Shown one piece after another: positions 49,909 through 58,924 of a stretch of 64,000 nucleotides of DNA (positions are counted from its first letter, which is position 1; the number at the start of each line of letters is the position of its first letter). Below the pieces are notes generated by a model. That model did not search any database. It saw nothing but the letters and a program-made list of their open reading frames with translations, and was not told where the DNA came from. The position numbers and the translations under genes were made by a program. Source of the stretch: Geomonas oryzisoli. GTDB lineage: Bacteria; Desulfobacterota; Desulfuromonadia; Geobacterales; Geobacteraceae. The DNA lies in contig NZ_CP076723.1 of the NCBI RefSeq assembly GCF_018986915.1, positions 1,211,501-1,275,500 of the forward strand. Direction: 5' to 3'.

Positions 49909-51885
49909 ATGAGGCGGGGGGGAAGTTTGAGTCGTTACATTTATGTGGTGGTGGTCTTGTGTTGTGCCCTGACTGTGGCTCTCTCCGGGTGCGGCGGGGG
50001 CGGGGGAGGAACCCCGTCGGTAACGCTGGGTACTACCACCTGGCAGCAGGTGAACGGGCCTGAGGGGGGAGCCGTAAATGCTCTAGCCGTGGACCCCTCT
50101 TCACATCTCACTGTTTATGCAGCCACCAACAACGGCGGGGTGTTCAGGTCCACCAATGGTGGCGCCTCCTGGACCAGAGTGAACACCGGGTTGCCAGAGT
50201 TGCAGGTATACTGCATCGCCATTGATCCGACCGACAGTCGGACGGTCTATGCCGGCACCTCTGCCGGGCTCTATAAGTCCACCAACGCGGCCTCGTCGTG
50301 GTTCGCAGCTAATTCCGGCCTGTCACAGTACACTTTCCCAGGATCGATCGTTTCCATTGCCATCGACAGCGCCGATCGCCGCAACGTCTTCGTCGGTAGC
50401 GGCAGCGGTATCTACAAGTCCTCGAATGCCGGTGCGAGCTGGAGTTGCGTATATAGCGGCCTTTCCTTTCCGGCTTTGACAGTCGATCCCACCAACAGTC
50501 AGGTTATCTATGCGGGGACAGCCAACTTATATGGATCCGAGTCAGGTGCAACTGCAGCCGATATCGGGGTCTTGAAGTCGAGCGACGGCGGCCTCACCTG
50601 GCAGACCGTGAAGATTGCCACGGGATACGTTCGGTCAATAGTGATCGACGCCCGCAACAACAGCGTCGTTTACGCCTGCACCGGTGGAGGGGTCTTCAAA
50701 TCCACTGACGGTGGCGGTACCTGGGGAAGCGTGTCCGGAGCAGTTGTTTTGGCCGCGGCATTCAGCAACAACGGCCAGACCCTGTACGCTGCCACTGGCG
50801 ACAAACTCACCAGCTCCACCGACGGCGGTGTTCACTGGAATGTCCTCGGGACACCCCTTGCTGGAGTGGAGACGCGCGCGCTTGCTGTCGATCCCGCCGA
50901 CAGCCAGACGATGTATGTGGGGACCAGCGCCGGCGTTTTCAAATCCATCGATGGCGGAGTATCGTGGACCGCCGCCAATACCGGCTTTGCTGCCGCCGTC
51001 ATCAAGGCGGCAGTCATTTCCGGGGCTGCCGGCACGCAGCGCATTTTTGTCGGGACATGGGACGGCGTATTCAGTTCAACCGACGGCGGAGGGTCGTGGA
51101 GCTTGGCTAACGGTGGACAGACAGGCTCTGTAAACAACCTTGCACTTGATCCGCGCAATGCGCAGACCTTGTATGCAGGGATACTTTTCGGGGGAGTCTT
51201 CAAGTCCGTCGATGGCGGCGACTCGTGGAGCGCCGCTAACGACGGACTGGGCATCACTTATCCAGGTATCCCCACCACCTATTATCCCAACACCGCGTCT
51301 TTGGCCGTTGATCCGGCAGATGGGGCGATATATGTGGGATCGAGTAATGGCGTCTTCAAATCCTCCGACGGTGGCGGTTCCTGGGCGACAGCCGGAGGCC
51401 TGACTGGTTATGTTTATGCCCTCGCCGTCGATCCTGCACACAGCGGTGTTGTATATGCGGGCTCCTACGACGGGGTGTTCAAGTCGACCGATGGTGGCGC
51501 CACTTGGGTCGCTAAGAACTCAGGCATGCCGTTTTCCAAGATGGTCTATTCCCTGGCGATAGATCCCGCCAACACGCAATGCGTTTATGCCGGAGGTTAC
51601 GGCGGAGTGTACGCCTCCACCGACGGAGGGGACTCTTGGACCTTCAAAGGTCCCAGTTCCATGGTATATCCCGTGACTTCGCTAGCGATAGATCCCGACA
51701 TGCATGCCATCTATGCAGGTACACGCGGCGCTCTCTACAAAACCTTGAATCGAGGCAGTTCTTGGAGTTTGGTGAATATTCCGGCCACTCACACCGGGGA
51801 CTTCACGTCCATCGCCATTAACGGATCGACTCTTGTTGCCGTGACTGACGGCGGAGCGGTTTTTAAGGGGAGTACGGTTTGGTAA
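49909..51885 (+). CDS. Lipoprotein with sortilin/BNR-type beta-propeller repeats
   Basis: The 658-residue protein has a lipoprotein signal (VLCCALTVALSGCGGG) followed by a glycine run. About twelve repeats of roughly 45 residues follow, each with the pattern AVDP-x-YAGT-x-GVFKSTDGGASW. These are Asp-box (S-T-D-G-G-x-W) blades and would fold as one or two beta-propellers at the cell surface or in the periplasm. TTG 49927, after a G-rich tract, is an alternative start. Binding partner unknown. Confidence 0.85.
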   Translation: MRRGGSLSRYIYVVVVLCCALTVALSGCGGGGGGTPSVTLGTTTWQQVNGPEGGAVNALAVDPSSHLTVYAATNNGGVFRSTNGGASWTRVNTGLPELQVYCIAIDPTDSRTVYAGTSAGLYKSTNAASSWFAANSGLSQYTFPGSIVSIAIDSADRRNVFVGSGSGIYKSSNAGASWSCVYSGLSFPALTVDPTNSQVIYAGTANLYGSESGATAADIGVLKSSDGGLTWQTVKIATGYVRSIVIDARNNSVVYACTGGGVFKSTDGGGTWGSVSGAVVLAAAFSNNGQTLYAATGDKLTSSTDGGVHWNVLGTPLAGVETRALAVDPADSQTMYVGTSAGVFKSIDGGVSWTAANTGFAAAVIKAAVISGAAGTQRIFVGTWDGVFSSTDGGGSWSLANGGQTGSVNNLALDPRNAQTLYAGILFGGVFKSVDGGDSWSAANDGLGITYPGIPTTYYPNTASLAVDPADGAIYVGSSNGVFKSSDGGGSWATAGGLTGYVYALAVDPAHSGVVYAGSYDGVFKSTDGGATWVAKNSGMPFSKMVYSLAIDPANTQCVYAGGYGGVYASTDGGDSWTFKGPSSMVYPVTSLAIDPDMHAIYAGTRGALYKTLNRGSSWSLVNIPATHTGDFTSIAINGSTLVAVTDGGAVFKGSTVW

Positions 51886-51951
51886 AAGGGCAGAGGGACG
51901 TCCCCCTAACACACTTTAGCCCGTGTAACCTTTAACCCGGAGATAGATTCA

Positions 51952-52818
51952 ATGAAACTAGGCAATCAGTACCATTTGGACGACCCATTCAAGGCGGCAG
52001 CACGACTGCATCAATCGCGATACCGGGCAGAAGTGCTAAAGGTGGCAGATGACGAATATGGTAACCGGTTGAATGAGCATGATGCCCGGGAACTGCTGAA
52101 CTATTATGCCCATTTAAACTCGCGTGAGGTTCTTCGGAGAAAATATCCAGGCTATTCCAAAAAGCGAGATGCGGACATGCTGCGAAGCGAGCATATCCCC
52201 TTCAACATGCTGGCTCCGCTCGATTGTGACCGGTTGGCAGCGGCCGGTATTATCTTCGATGCGTTTGGAATAGCATGTGACACTGTGTCGAACATTCACA
52301 TCGAGTTCGCTCCGGATAAATCGGTTCGCCCCTATCTGGGTGACGGGACCGCATTTGATGCATACCTTGAAGTGATGAAGCCAGGTGGGGCGAAGTGTGG
52401 GATCGGCATCGAGGTCAAGTATACCGAACAGTCGTATCGGATCGGGATAACTGAGAAGGTCAATGTCGAGAACAAAGATTCTCTTTACTGGGAGACTGCG
52501 CGTTGGTCAGGTGAATTCATTGATCCCGACGATGACATCTTCGGGACCGATGAACTGCGCCAGATATGGAGAACCCATTTACTTGGCCTGTCCATGGTGA
52601 AGCATGGCGATCTTGACGAGTTCTATTCCATCACGCTGTTTCCCGACGGCAATGAGCATTTTCACAACGCGCTGGGTAAGTACAGATCCCTGCTGAGCAC
52701 AAACGGGAGGGAGCACGTCTTTGGTTGCACGTTTGAAAAATTCATCTCCTCGATACATGGCAATGCGGAGTTTGATGCCTGGAAGTTGTGGCTTGAGCGC
52801 AGATATCTGGTCAAATAA
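51952..52818 (+). CDS. PD-(D/E)XK nuclease-like protein (PGN_0703 type)
   Basis: The 288-residue protein has DADMLRSEHIPFNMLAPL and, later, GIGIEVKYTEQSYRIG, in which an acidic stretch followed by E-V-K is the ExK motif of the restriction-like fold. The D would be in DGTAFDAYLEV. GGAGAT precedes the start. It overlaps the next gene by one base. Another member of apparently the same group lies at 55496-56467. Likely role is DNA cleavage in defence or element maintenance, an inference. Confidence 0.72.
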   Translation: MKLGNQYHLDDPFKAAARLHQSRYRAEVLKVADDEYGNRLNEHDARELLNYYAHLNSREVLRRKYPGYSKKRDADMLRSEHIPFNMLAPLDCDRLAAAGIIFDAFGIACDTVSNIHIEFAPDKSVRPYLGDGTAFDAYLEVMKPGGAKCGIGIEVKYTEQSYRIGITEKVNVENKDSLYWETARWSGEFIDPDDDIFGTDELRQIWRTHLLGLSMVKHGDLDEFYSITLFPDGNEHFHNALGKYRSLLSTNGREHVFGCTFEKFISSIHGNAEFDAWKLWLERRYLVK

Positions 52819-53210
52819 TGATCTCGGTACCGAAGGGGTATAGGTGCCCTCTATGTCCTGAGCATCAGGATGATGAGGACGATTTTTGTTGGAGTGATCT
52901 GTTACAGGCTCCCGTCTGCCATTCGTGCACCTACGAAATCGTCAACGGATTCGAGGGATGGAGTGAGGCGCCGACACCTGATCAATACAACCATACCGAA
53001 AGCATCACGCGGATCATGGAACTTACCGGACTCACCTTTCAGCAGGCCAAGTTCAAATTTATGAGGCGCCATGTCAGCGATTGGGCAGGCACTGTCCCCG
53101 AAGAAATGCAAGCAGCCGACCTGTCACTTTTGACGGACGATCAATTGAAGGAATGGAACGCCATACTTGATGCAGCAATGCTTCAGCTGCGGAGCCAGGC
53201 CGATCCTTAG
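52818..53210 (+). CDS. Zinc-ribbon-like partner of the nuclease gene
   Basis: The 130-residue protein has CPLCPEH near the N-terminus and CHSCTYE at about 33-39, a four-cysteine zinc ribbon. The C-terminal half is helical and acidic (DLSLLTDDQLKEWNAILDAA). TAATG overlap couples it to the upstream nuclease-like gene, so the two probably act together. No family recognised. Confidence 0.7.
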   Translation: MISVPKGYRCPLCPEHQDDEDDFCWSDLLQAPVCHSCTYEIVNGFEGWSEAPTPDQYNHTESITRIMELTGLTFQQAKFKFMRRHVSDWAGTVPEEMQAADLSLLTDDQLKEWNAILDAAMLQLRSQADP

Positions 53211-53231
53211 CAGGAGTAAGAGAAAGGCAAG

Positions 53232-53401
53232 GGGACGCACATAAGATCATAAGATTCTCGCTGTGACGTGGGCAGTTATGCCGAGACGGGCTCGTATCAG
53301 CAGTCACTCAATCTGTTGAGCGCGGTGAGCGTTTGGCAGAGGGAAAAGGATGGCAATTACAGAACCTGGTGGAAGGAAACTTATGATCTTATGTGCGTCC
53401 C
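53232..53401. repeat. MITE-like element with perfect 22-bp terminal inverted repeats
   Basis: The left end GGGACGCACATAAGATCATA and the right end TATGATCTTATGTGCGTCCC are exact reverse complements over 22 bp, 170 bp overall. The interior has no gene. REP-like ends of this GGGACG(T/C) style are often mobilised by IS200/REP-type transposases. The right end stops 17 bp before the next gene's ribosome-binding site and may supply its promoter. Confidence 0.85.
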
Positions 53402-53427
53402 GTTGGGTCCGTTGGCCGAGGATACGA

Positions 53428-53895
53428 ATGAATGCCATGCAGAAACTTATAGCCATATTTATTTTACTCGCCGGCGCTAATGCTTATGCTGACGGATACA
53501 TGTTTAAGGCAGGGAGATTCCCAGAGGGAAAAGTGACTGTCCTTACTCTTACAGCCGAACAGAAGAAGCAAATCGAGTTGTATTACCGATGCAGGGACAA
53601 CAGATATACACCGTACATTTTCAGATTAACTTCAGAACAGAGTAAACATCTTAAAAAAGAAGCTGGGAAAAGTCCAAAAAGGTATGCAATTTTTGAAAGT
53701 TATCGAGGCGAAGAAGGCATTGAGCTTGATTACAATGTCATAAATCGGTTCAGTGAACAATCTTTCGAGATTCCACACAAAACCCTTGTTTCCGACAGCA
53801 TGGTTCAGAAATATGAAAACGAGATCATGGGATGGAAGCCGAGTCCATTCGAGAAATTAGAAATATATAGGTTGCGTGCCGATAAGTGCCCGTAA
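53428..53895 (+). CDS. Small secreted protein of unknown function
   Basis: The protein has 155 residues from ATG 53428 (GAGG site); the longer frame from 53350 runs into the MITE-like element. A signal peptide ends LLAGANAYADG. The mature protein is Lys/Glu/Tyr-rich with a few cysteines (YYRCRDNRYTPYIF, DKCP at the end). It is AT-richer than host genes. No family recognised. Confidence 0.65.
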   Translation: MNAMQKLIAIFILLAGANAYADGYMFKAGRFPEGKVTVLTLTAEQKKQIELYYRCRDNRYTPYIFRLTSEQSKHLKKEAGKSPKRYAIFESYRGEEGIELDYNVINRFSEQSFEIPHKTLVSDSMVQKYENEIMGWKPSPFEKLEIYRLRADKCP

Positions 53896-53950
53896 TACGG
53901 AAGATACACTCCGCAATTTGTAGAAGTAGATAAAAAACTGACGGAACAGA

Positions 53951-54038
53951 GGGGGCCGTTGTTGATATTTTGACTTTCGCTGGCTAGCTGCTGCGTTCGA
54001 GAATTTGTTCAAAAATCAAAATACCAACAACGTCCCCC
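53951..54038. repeat. MITE-like inverted-repeat element, copy 1 (GTTGTTGATATTTTGA family)
   Basis: GGGGGCCGTTGTTGATATTT at the left and AAAATACCAACAACGTCCCC at the right form a long imperfect stem around a GC-rich middle with GGCTAGC. A second full copy is at 61113-61200 and a half copy near 59585-59612. Confidence 0.82.
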
Positions 54039-54181
54039 ATGACTATATTGCGTTTGAAATGCTGACGCGGAAGTGACGCACAACCAGACGGCTGGAGCGG
54101 ACTAAGCAGACGATTAGAGTTGGTGGAAGCCTATAAAAGCTTGCCCGCTCCGCCGCTCTGCCTGAAGGCGTTGGAGAAGAA

Positions 54182-55210
54182 ATGAAATATGTTCAAGCCA
54201 TTCATCAGCGTGCGATCCTTCTGAAGATAAAGGGAGTATTTTTCTCACTCTTGTTCTTGATGTTCCCCGTCCAAAGCTTTGGCGATGTCAATAGGTGGGA
54301 GGGCGTGTGCAAAAAGGTGGAAAAGATGCAGTTGCCCGTCAAAGATCGACCTGACGCGGAAGCCGCAAAATCTCTCGACAAATGCGAATCGGCGAACCTC
54401 TATTACGGCTTTGATATCACGCCTGATCCGACGAAAGCTCGCCACTGTGCCTACCTTGAGATAGACCGAGGAGACGACATCGTTTTTGGGGGATCGGCGA
54501 TCCTCATGATGATCTACGCAAACGGTAACGGAGTGAAGAAGAATCCCGATTTCGCCATAAAATTCGCTTGCAAACTCGACGGAGCCCCTGCCGAGATGGA
54601 GTATCGAATTCAGCACCTTCTGGACCTGAAAAAGACCAAGGGAGGCAAGGCGTTCGATCTCTGCGACGACATCACGAGCGGGTACATGCAGGGACACTGC
54701 GCCGGACGTGAGCAACGATTTGCGGACGCCAAACGCAAACGCAACCTTGACGGCATCCTAGCGAAGTGGGGCGAAAAGGATAAACAGGAGTTCGCCCTCT
54801 TAAAGCAGTCCTTCGATAAATTTTCAGAAGCGCACGTAAGAAACGAAGTGGATACAACCGGCACCGCCAGAGCTGCCCTCCAGATCGAGGAGGAATCTAC
54901 ACTTTCGAAGGAATTTGTCAACGCCGTTGTTCAGTTCGAAAAAGGGAAACTGCCGCGCTACACCCACGCCGAATTTATAAACACGGACCGGGAGCTGAAC
55001 ACGGTATACGGCAAGATTCAAAGCAAGAAAGACTTCGATTCGGGAAGCGTGATGCAGTCGGATATCAAACACACGCAGAGGGCCTGGTTAAAGTATCGGG
55101 AAGCCTGGGTCGCATTCGGTCGCCAGAAGTATCCGCAGGTTACCGAAGAGAGTTGGCGGACGTGGCTCACCAAGAAGCGTATAGCAATGCTCAAACAATT
55201 CCCGGATTAG
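54182..55210 (+). CDS. Secreted LprI-like (DUF1311) protein with a Sel1-like region
   Basis: The 342-residue protein has a signal peptide (GVFFSLLFLMFPVQSFGD). The middle has a Sel1-like stretch (AILMMIYANGNGVKKNPDFA). The C-terminus has the lysozyme-inhibitor LprI-like pattern TDRELNTVYGKI, then HTQRAWLKYREAWVAFG. Such proteins act in the periplasm; some inhibit lysozyme. The start at 54182 follows GGAGAAGAA. Function not certain. Confidence 0.78.
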   Translation: MKYVQAIHQRAILLKIKGVFFSLLFLMFPVQSFGDVNRWEGVCKKVEKMQLPVKDRPDAEAAKSLDKCESANLYYGFDITPDPTKARHCAYLEIDRGDDIVFGGSAILMMIYANGNGVKKNPDFAIKFACKLDGAPAEMEYRIQHLLDLKKTKGGKAFDLCDDITSGYMQGHCAGREQRFADAKRKRNLDGILAKWGEKDKQEFALLKQSFDKFSEAHVRNEVDTTGTARAALQIEEESTLSKEFVNAVVQFEKGKLPRYTHAEFINTDRELNTVYGKIQSKKDFDSGSVMQSDIKHTQRAWLKYREAWVAFGRQKYPQVTEESWRTWLTKKRIAMLKQFPD

Positions 55211-55302
55211 GAGCAGTGGGGACCGTTCATTTGATACCTGTTGAGCGAGAAACGGAAGTCCCAACCAGGCAGGTGCACCAGCCCCACAGATCGGGGAAAG
55301 CC

Positions 55303-55375
55303 GGGGTCAGGCTTGCATTGTTGCAAAGTTAGTGATCGAGAGTCAACCAGATTGCAACTTTGCAAGCCTGACCCC
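55303..55375. repeat. Short inverted-repeat element (GGGGTCAGGCTTGCA ends)
   Basis: GGGGTCAGGCTTGCA and TGCAAGCCTGACCCC are exact inverted ends; TTGCAAAGTT and AACTTTGCAA nest inside. About 73 bp. This GGGGTCAGGCTTGCAT-type end is a widespread REP/MITE signature. Confidence 0.82.
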
Positions 55376-55495
55376 AGATTCCCCCAACATTAATGTTAGC
55401 TGCGTCCCCTCATACACATGCATAGGGTAGATTTTCGGGATGACCGGTCTTGTTCCTGACGCCGGCACCACTTTGTTGTAAAAGGACGTTTTTAT

Positions 55496-56467
55496 ATGAC
55501 CAACGATCAAGAGAAAAACAGCAGGGCACGTTCCCGTACTTGGCCGTATCCACGGCATGCTGATTTCGAAAAATCACTTCGCGAGACGGCCAAAGCCTGG
55601 TTCACGTCGAAGGGGTATCCAAAGCATGATAAATATCCCTACTGCCTCGATACTTATGACAACTGGCACCACAACATTATTGATCAGAAGGTCGTCACTT
55701 TTATCAAGAGTGATCGACTAGAGCGCAAAGGTAACAAAGGCTTTCCCCTCCACAAATATGTCCACCACGGCCTGAGCAGTCAGGCTCTCCTTTTCAACCT
55801 ACTTGGACCTCTCGTTGTTGACAATAATCTTGACCCGCTGCGCAAGGTGCTGGAGTCTCATGGGGTCATCTGGCCGGGTGAAGATGCTGAAGGGAAATTC
55901 GAGTACGAGAACCGCGATATTTTCAATGAAGACAGCGGGCAGCCGACATCTATCGATTTCATGATTCAGGATTCGGCGGGAGAGCCAAAGATCTTCATCG
56001 AAAGTAAGCTGGTTGAGAAGGAGTTCGGCGCCTGCTCTGTCTTCAAGAATGGTGATTGCGAGGGACGAAGCCCTGTCGGCGATTTTCATCAATGTTATCT
56101 GCATCACATTGGTCGGAAATATTGGACTCTGTTGGAAAAGAATGGTTTCTTGGATGGCCCGCTCGGTAGCGAAAAAACATGCATATTCGCCAGTCACTAC
56201 CAGTTTTTTAGAGAAGTCCTTTTTGCCTTGGAAATGAGCGGGACATTTGTTTTGCTAAGCGACGAGCGCAGTCCCACCTTCTTCTGTACGAGCAAGGATG
56301 AAAAAATCAAAAGAGGGCTTATGCCCTTTCTTTGTGATCTGGTTCCTGAGAAGCTCCGGCACCGAATCGTGAGCATCACGATCCAAGAGGTGGTTCATGC
56401 GATAGAGGAGACAGGGACGTCTGAGTGGGTGAAAGATTTTAAGGTTAAATATGGCCTTAAGAGATAG
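55496..56467 (+). CDS. PD-(D/E)XK nuclease-like protein
   Basis: The 323-residue protein has the restriction-like core TSIDFMIQDSAGEPKIFIES followed by KLVEKEFGACS, giving D and ExK. FHQCYLHHIGRKYW and FASHYQFFREVLFALE follow as in PGN_0703-like proteins. No ATPase or methylase neighbour. It is flanked by palindromic elements and precedes the IS110 element. No strong ribosome-binding site was seen. It looks like a second member of the group at 51952. Confidence 0.68.
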   Translation: MTNDQEKNSRARSRTWPYPRHADFEKSLRETAKAWFTSKGYPKHDKYPYCLDTYDNWHHNIIDQKVVTFIKSDRLERKGNKGFPLHKYVHHGLSSQALLFNLLGPLVVDNNLDPLRKVLESHGVIWPGEDAEGKFEYENRDIFNEDSGQPTSIDFMIQDSAGEPKIFIESKLVEKEFGACSVFKNGDCEGRSPVGDFHQCYLHHIGRKYWTLLEKNGFLDGPLGSEKTCIFASHYQFFREVLFALEMSGTFVLLSDERSPTFFCTSKDEKIKRGLMPFLCDLVPEKLRHRIVSITIQEVVHAIEETGTSEWVKDFKVKYGLKR

Positions 56468-56558
56468 CGCTGCTTGATGTGGGGGTGGATTTGGGGGTAG
56501 AGCAGGGGGCGGGGAGGTGATCTATGTAACATATCATGCCTCTTAGGGGGACGAGGGG

Positions 56559-56612
56559 ACGTAGGTAGCTTATGAAGCTTATTAAGCAATATTGTACATA
56601 AACTACCTACGT
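56559..56612. repeat. Palindromic element (ACGTAGGTAG ends)
   Basis: ACGTAGGTAG and CTACCTACGT surround an AT-rich middle with AAGCTTATTAAGC. It is preceded by GGGGGACGAGGGG. No gene lies between 56468 and 56739; the IS110 left end is somewhere in the right half. Confidence 0.7.
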
Positions 56613-56739
56613 TATATAAGACCTATGGCCTTTGCTAACCCGCTGAAGTTACGCGGAAAGTCCTCGTCATACCAGTCTTGTTAATTTCCCCTCCGCCTGT
56701 TATTGGATATCCACACTATCTACTAACAGGAGGAACAAC

Positions 56740-58029
56740 ATGGACTGCGCTGTAGATCGCCTTGACCTCTTCAGGCATATAAAGTCATCAGTCAGAGGTT
56801 CCGAAAAATTCTTACTTGTTGGAATCGACGTTGCGAAAGACAAGCATCACGCCTTTTTCGGCACCCCAAATGGAAGAACTCTCTACAAGAACCTGGTCTT
56901 TGACAATAGCATAAAAGGCTTTGAGAACCTGAGAAGCCTTGCGAGACTCCTACTCGCGCAGAACGGACTGGGCGAAATTCTTTACGGACTTGAACCTACA
57001 GCCTCCTATCACAAGCCTCTGGCGGAATACCTAATCCGCAATCAAGAGCATGTAGTCTATGTCTCCAATGTCGCTGTCGCGAAAAACCGCGCGCTTCTCG
57101 ACGGCCGCTGGGACAAGAACGACAAAAAAGACGCCGCCAACGTTGCGGATCTTGTTGGGCAGAGTCGATGCCTGTTTTACGACATACCGCAAGAGCACCT
57201 GATGGAGCTGAGAAGCCTCATCTCCTTCCGATCCAGGCTGAAGAAAGAGGAGCACGCTCTACGAATGCGACTGAGGAACAACGTCTTCGCACAGTACTTC
57301 CCTGAACTGGACAAGCTCTACACCCATGCAGGACAGCCGGATGATCTTGTTCTATCTATAGCTCAACATTGCCTTGATCCGCGAGAGATCGCAAAGCTCG
57401 ATTTCGACGTATTCCTGAAGCGGATCACAAAGAAAGCCGTCAGCCCACTACAGGAAAAACGTCTACATGAGCTTTGGAAGATCGCGAACGAGTCTGCAGG
57501 ATGCCAAGTGCATGCTGCGGCCCGTTGGGAGGCCCAAAGCTTGGTGGCTAAGCTGAAAGCAGTCAGAACAATGGTCAAAGACAACGAACACCGGATGGAA
57601 ACGGTAGCGAAACAATTCCCTGAGTATCAAAGTCTTCTGTCCATTCCTGGCTTTGGCCCCATAGTCTCGACAATGGTTCTTGCTGCCATCGGTGATCCCT
57701 TCCGCTTTGAGAACCGCAAGCAGGTTTTGCGAACGGCAGGACTTGATCTAAGTGCCGAGCGTAGCGGCAAGAGTAGCGATACCGCCAAGCCGGTGATCTC
57801 CAAGCAAGGAAAAGCAGCGCTTCGGTACGCCCTGGTGCAGGCTGCCATGGTCGCCTCGACACTGAACCCTGACATCAGGAATTACTTCAGCCGTCTCCTC
57901 AAAGGTCGTGAGTTTGAACGAGGTATTAAACTCAAGATGAAGGTAAAACTGGCTGCGAAATTTCTGGTTGTGGCTTGGACCCTTATGAAGACCAAAGAAC
58001 AATTTAAAGCTTCCTGCTTCGAGGCATGA
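56740..58029 (+). CDS. IS110-family transposase
   Basis: The 429-residue protein has a RuvC-like DEDD N-terminal domain (LLVGIDVAKDKHHAFF, GLEPTASYHKPLAEYL and RWDKNDKKDAANVADLV) and a C-terminal Transposase_20 domain (LLSIPGFGPIVSTMVLAAIG) with the nucleophile-type serine region RTAGLDLSAERSGKSS. AACAGGAGG precedes ATG 56740. It looks intact. Members recombine DNA using an element-encoded RNA; a long non-coding end lies directly 3'. Confidence 0.95.
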   Translation: MDCAVDRLDLFRHIKSSVRGSEKFLLVGIDVAKDKHHAFFGTPNGRTLYKNLVFDNSIKGFENLRSLARLLLAQNGLGEILYGLEPTASYHKPLAEYLIRNQEHVVYVSNVAVAKNRALLDGRWDKNDKKDAANVADLVGQSRCLFYDIPQEHLMELRSLISFRSRLKKEEHALRMRLRNNVFAQYFPELDKLYTHAGQPDDLVLSIAQHCLDPREIAKLDFDVFLKRITKKAVSPLQEKRLHELWKIANESAGCQVHAAARWEAQSLVAKLKAVRTMVKDNEHRMETVAKQFPEYQSLLSIPGFGPIVSTMVLAAIGDPFRFENRKQVLRTAGLDLSAERSGKSSDTAKPVISKQGKAALRYALVQAAMVASTLNPDIRNYFSRLLKGREFERGIKLKMKVKLAAKFLVVAWTLMKTKEQFKASCFEA

Positions 58030-58335
58030 TACTAGGAGCAGGCAGTCGGCGAGAAGAGCCCTTTTACCAACGTTGAGGCTATGACCTCGGGAGGGACAAT
58101 ACCGGGCGTCTCACTGAATCTCGAAGCTTGGATAAGGAATGATGGACGCCCCCGTACCGCACGCGGGCGGGGTACGTCGGATATCAGTAACGATTAAGCT
58201 CGTGGTTCGCCGTAGTGAGACTCTCTCGCCAATTATGAAGCAGGGGAGACGTGCGTCCGCACTACGCGGTGAAGGATAAGTATCCAATTTTAAAAGAACA
58301 GCTTATTCAGTTGACAGGCGAATTATAGAATGTCC
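58030..58335 (+). ncRNA. Structured 3' non-coding end of the IS110 element, candidate guide (bridge/seek) RNA
   Basis: Roughly 300 bp with no gene. Visible stems include CGTACC with GGTACG (58153-58176) and CGTAGTG with CACTACG (58211-58266), plus smaller ones. IS1111-group members of this family keep their target-specifying RNA in the right end, downstream of the transposase. The exact RNA ends, loops and the element's right end cannot be fixed by eye. Confidence 0.5.
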
Positions 58336-58473
58336 CCCTATACGTGACACTTGCACTGGGGCTGAGTCCGCGGCGTAACCGCGAGACGGGAAAGTGGCCT
58401 GAAAGGTTACCCTCGTGCCGCTTTAGCCCCATGCTCCTGACAGGTCAGCGCCACGACCATAGTCGCTTCCTGC

Positions 58474-58908
58474 TCAACTTGCTGATTGCTCTAACTGAAT
58501 CCCACAGGATTCGCAGGTTAGGATATATTTGGAGTAGTCTTTGAAACAAGAGGGGCAGACGTTACGGTCTTTAAGACCACGAACCCTTTGTTTGCGCGCC
58601 TCAATTTCGTCTGCTTCCGCCACACTTGACATGGTGTCCACTGTAGACGGCACTTCTTGCAAATTTCGCAGCATGCTACGGATATCTTTTTGTATTGATA
58701 ATGACTGCTCCATCAATTCGATTCGTTGATTTATCTTCCAATACCAGCAGTTAACTTCTCTAATCAGCAGCATGAACAGTATAAACAACCCTGCAAATAT
58801 CAGCAGTGTAGCACCAAAATTTCCTGAATCATCGCCAAATCCAGCATAAGCAGGAACTGCAAACGTGAGAATCGAAGCTGACAACGACATTCTTTTCAAT
58901 ATCGACAT
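58474..58908 (-). CDS. Membrane protein with coiled segment and C-terminal zinc ribbon
   Basis: The 144-residue protein starts after GGAGGGCGTAGT. It has a signal-like N-terminus (LSASILTFAVPAYAG), a membrane helix at about 33-50 (ATLLIFAGLFILFMLLI), a helical region and C-terminal CPSCFKDYSKYILTCESCG. It lies 16 bp downstream of a 56-residue two-helix membrane protein gene, and the two are probably co-transcribed. Function unknown. Confidence 0.72.
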   Translation of the reverse strand: MSILKRMSLSASILTFAVPAYAGFGDDSGNFGATLLIFAGLFILFMLLIREVNCWYWKINQRIELMEQSLSIQKDIRSMLRNLQEVPSTVDTMSSVAEADEIEARKQRVRGLKDRNVCPSCFKDYSKYILTCESCGIQLEQSAS

Positions 58909-58924
58909 ACTACGCCCTCCTTAT

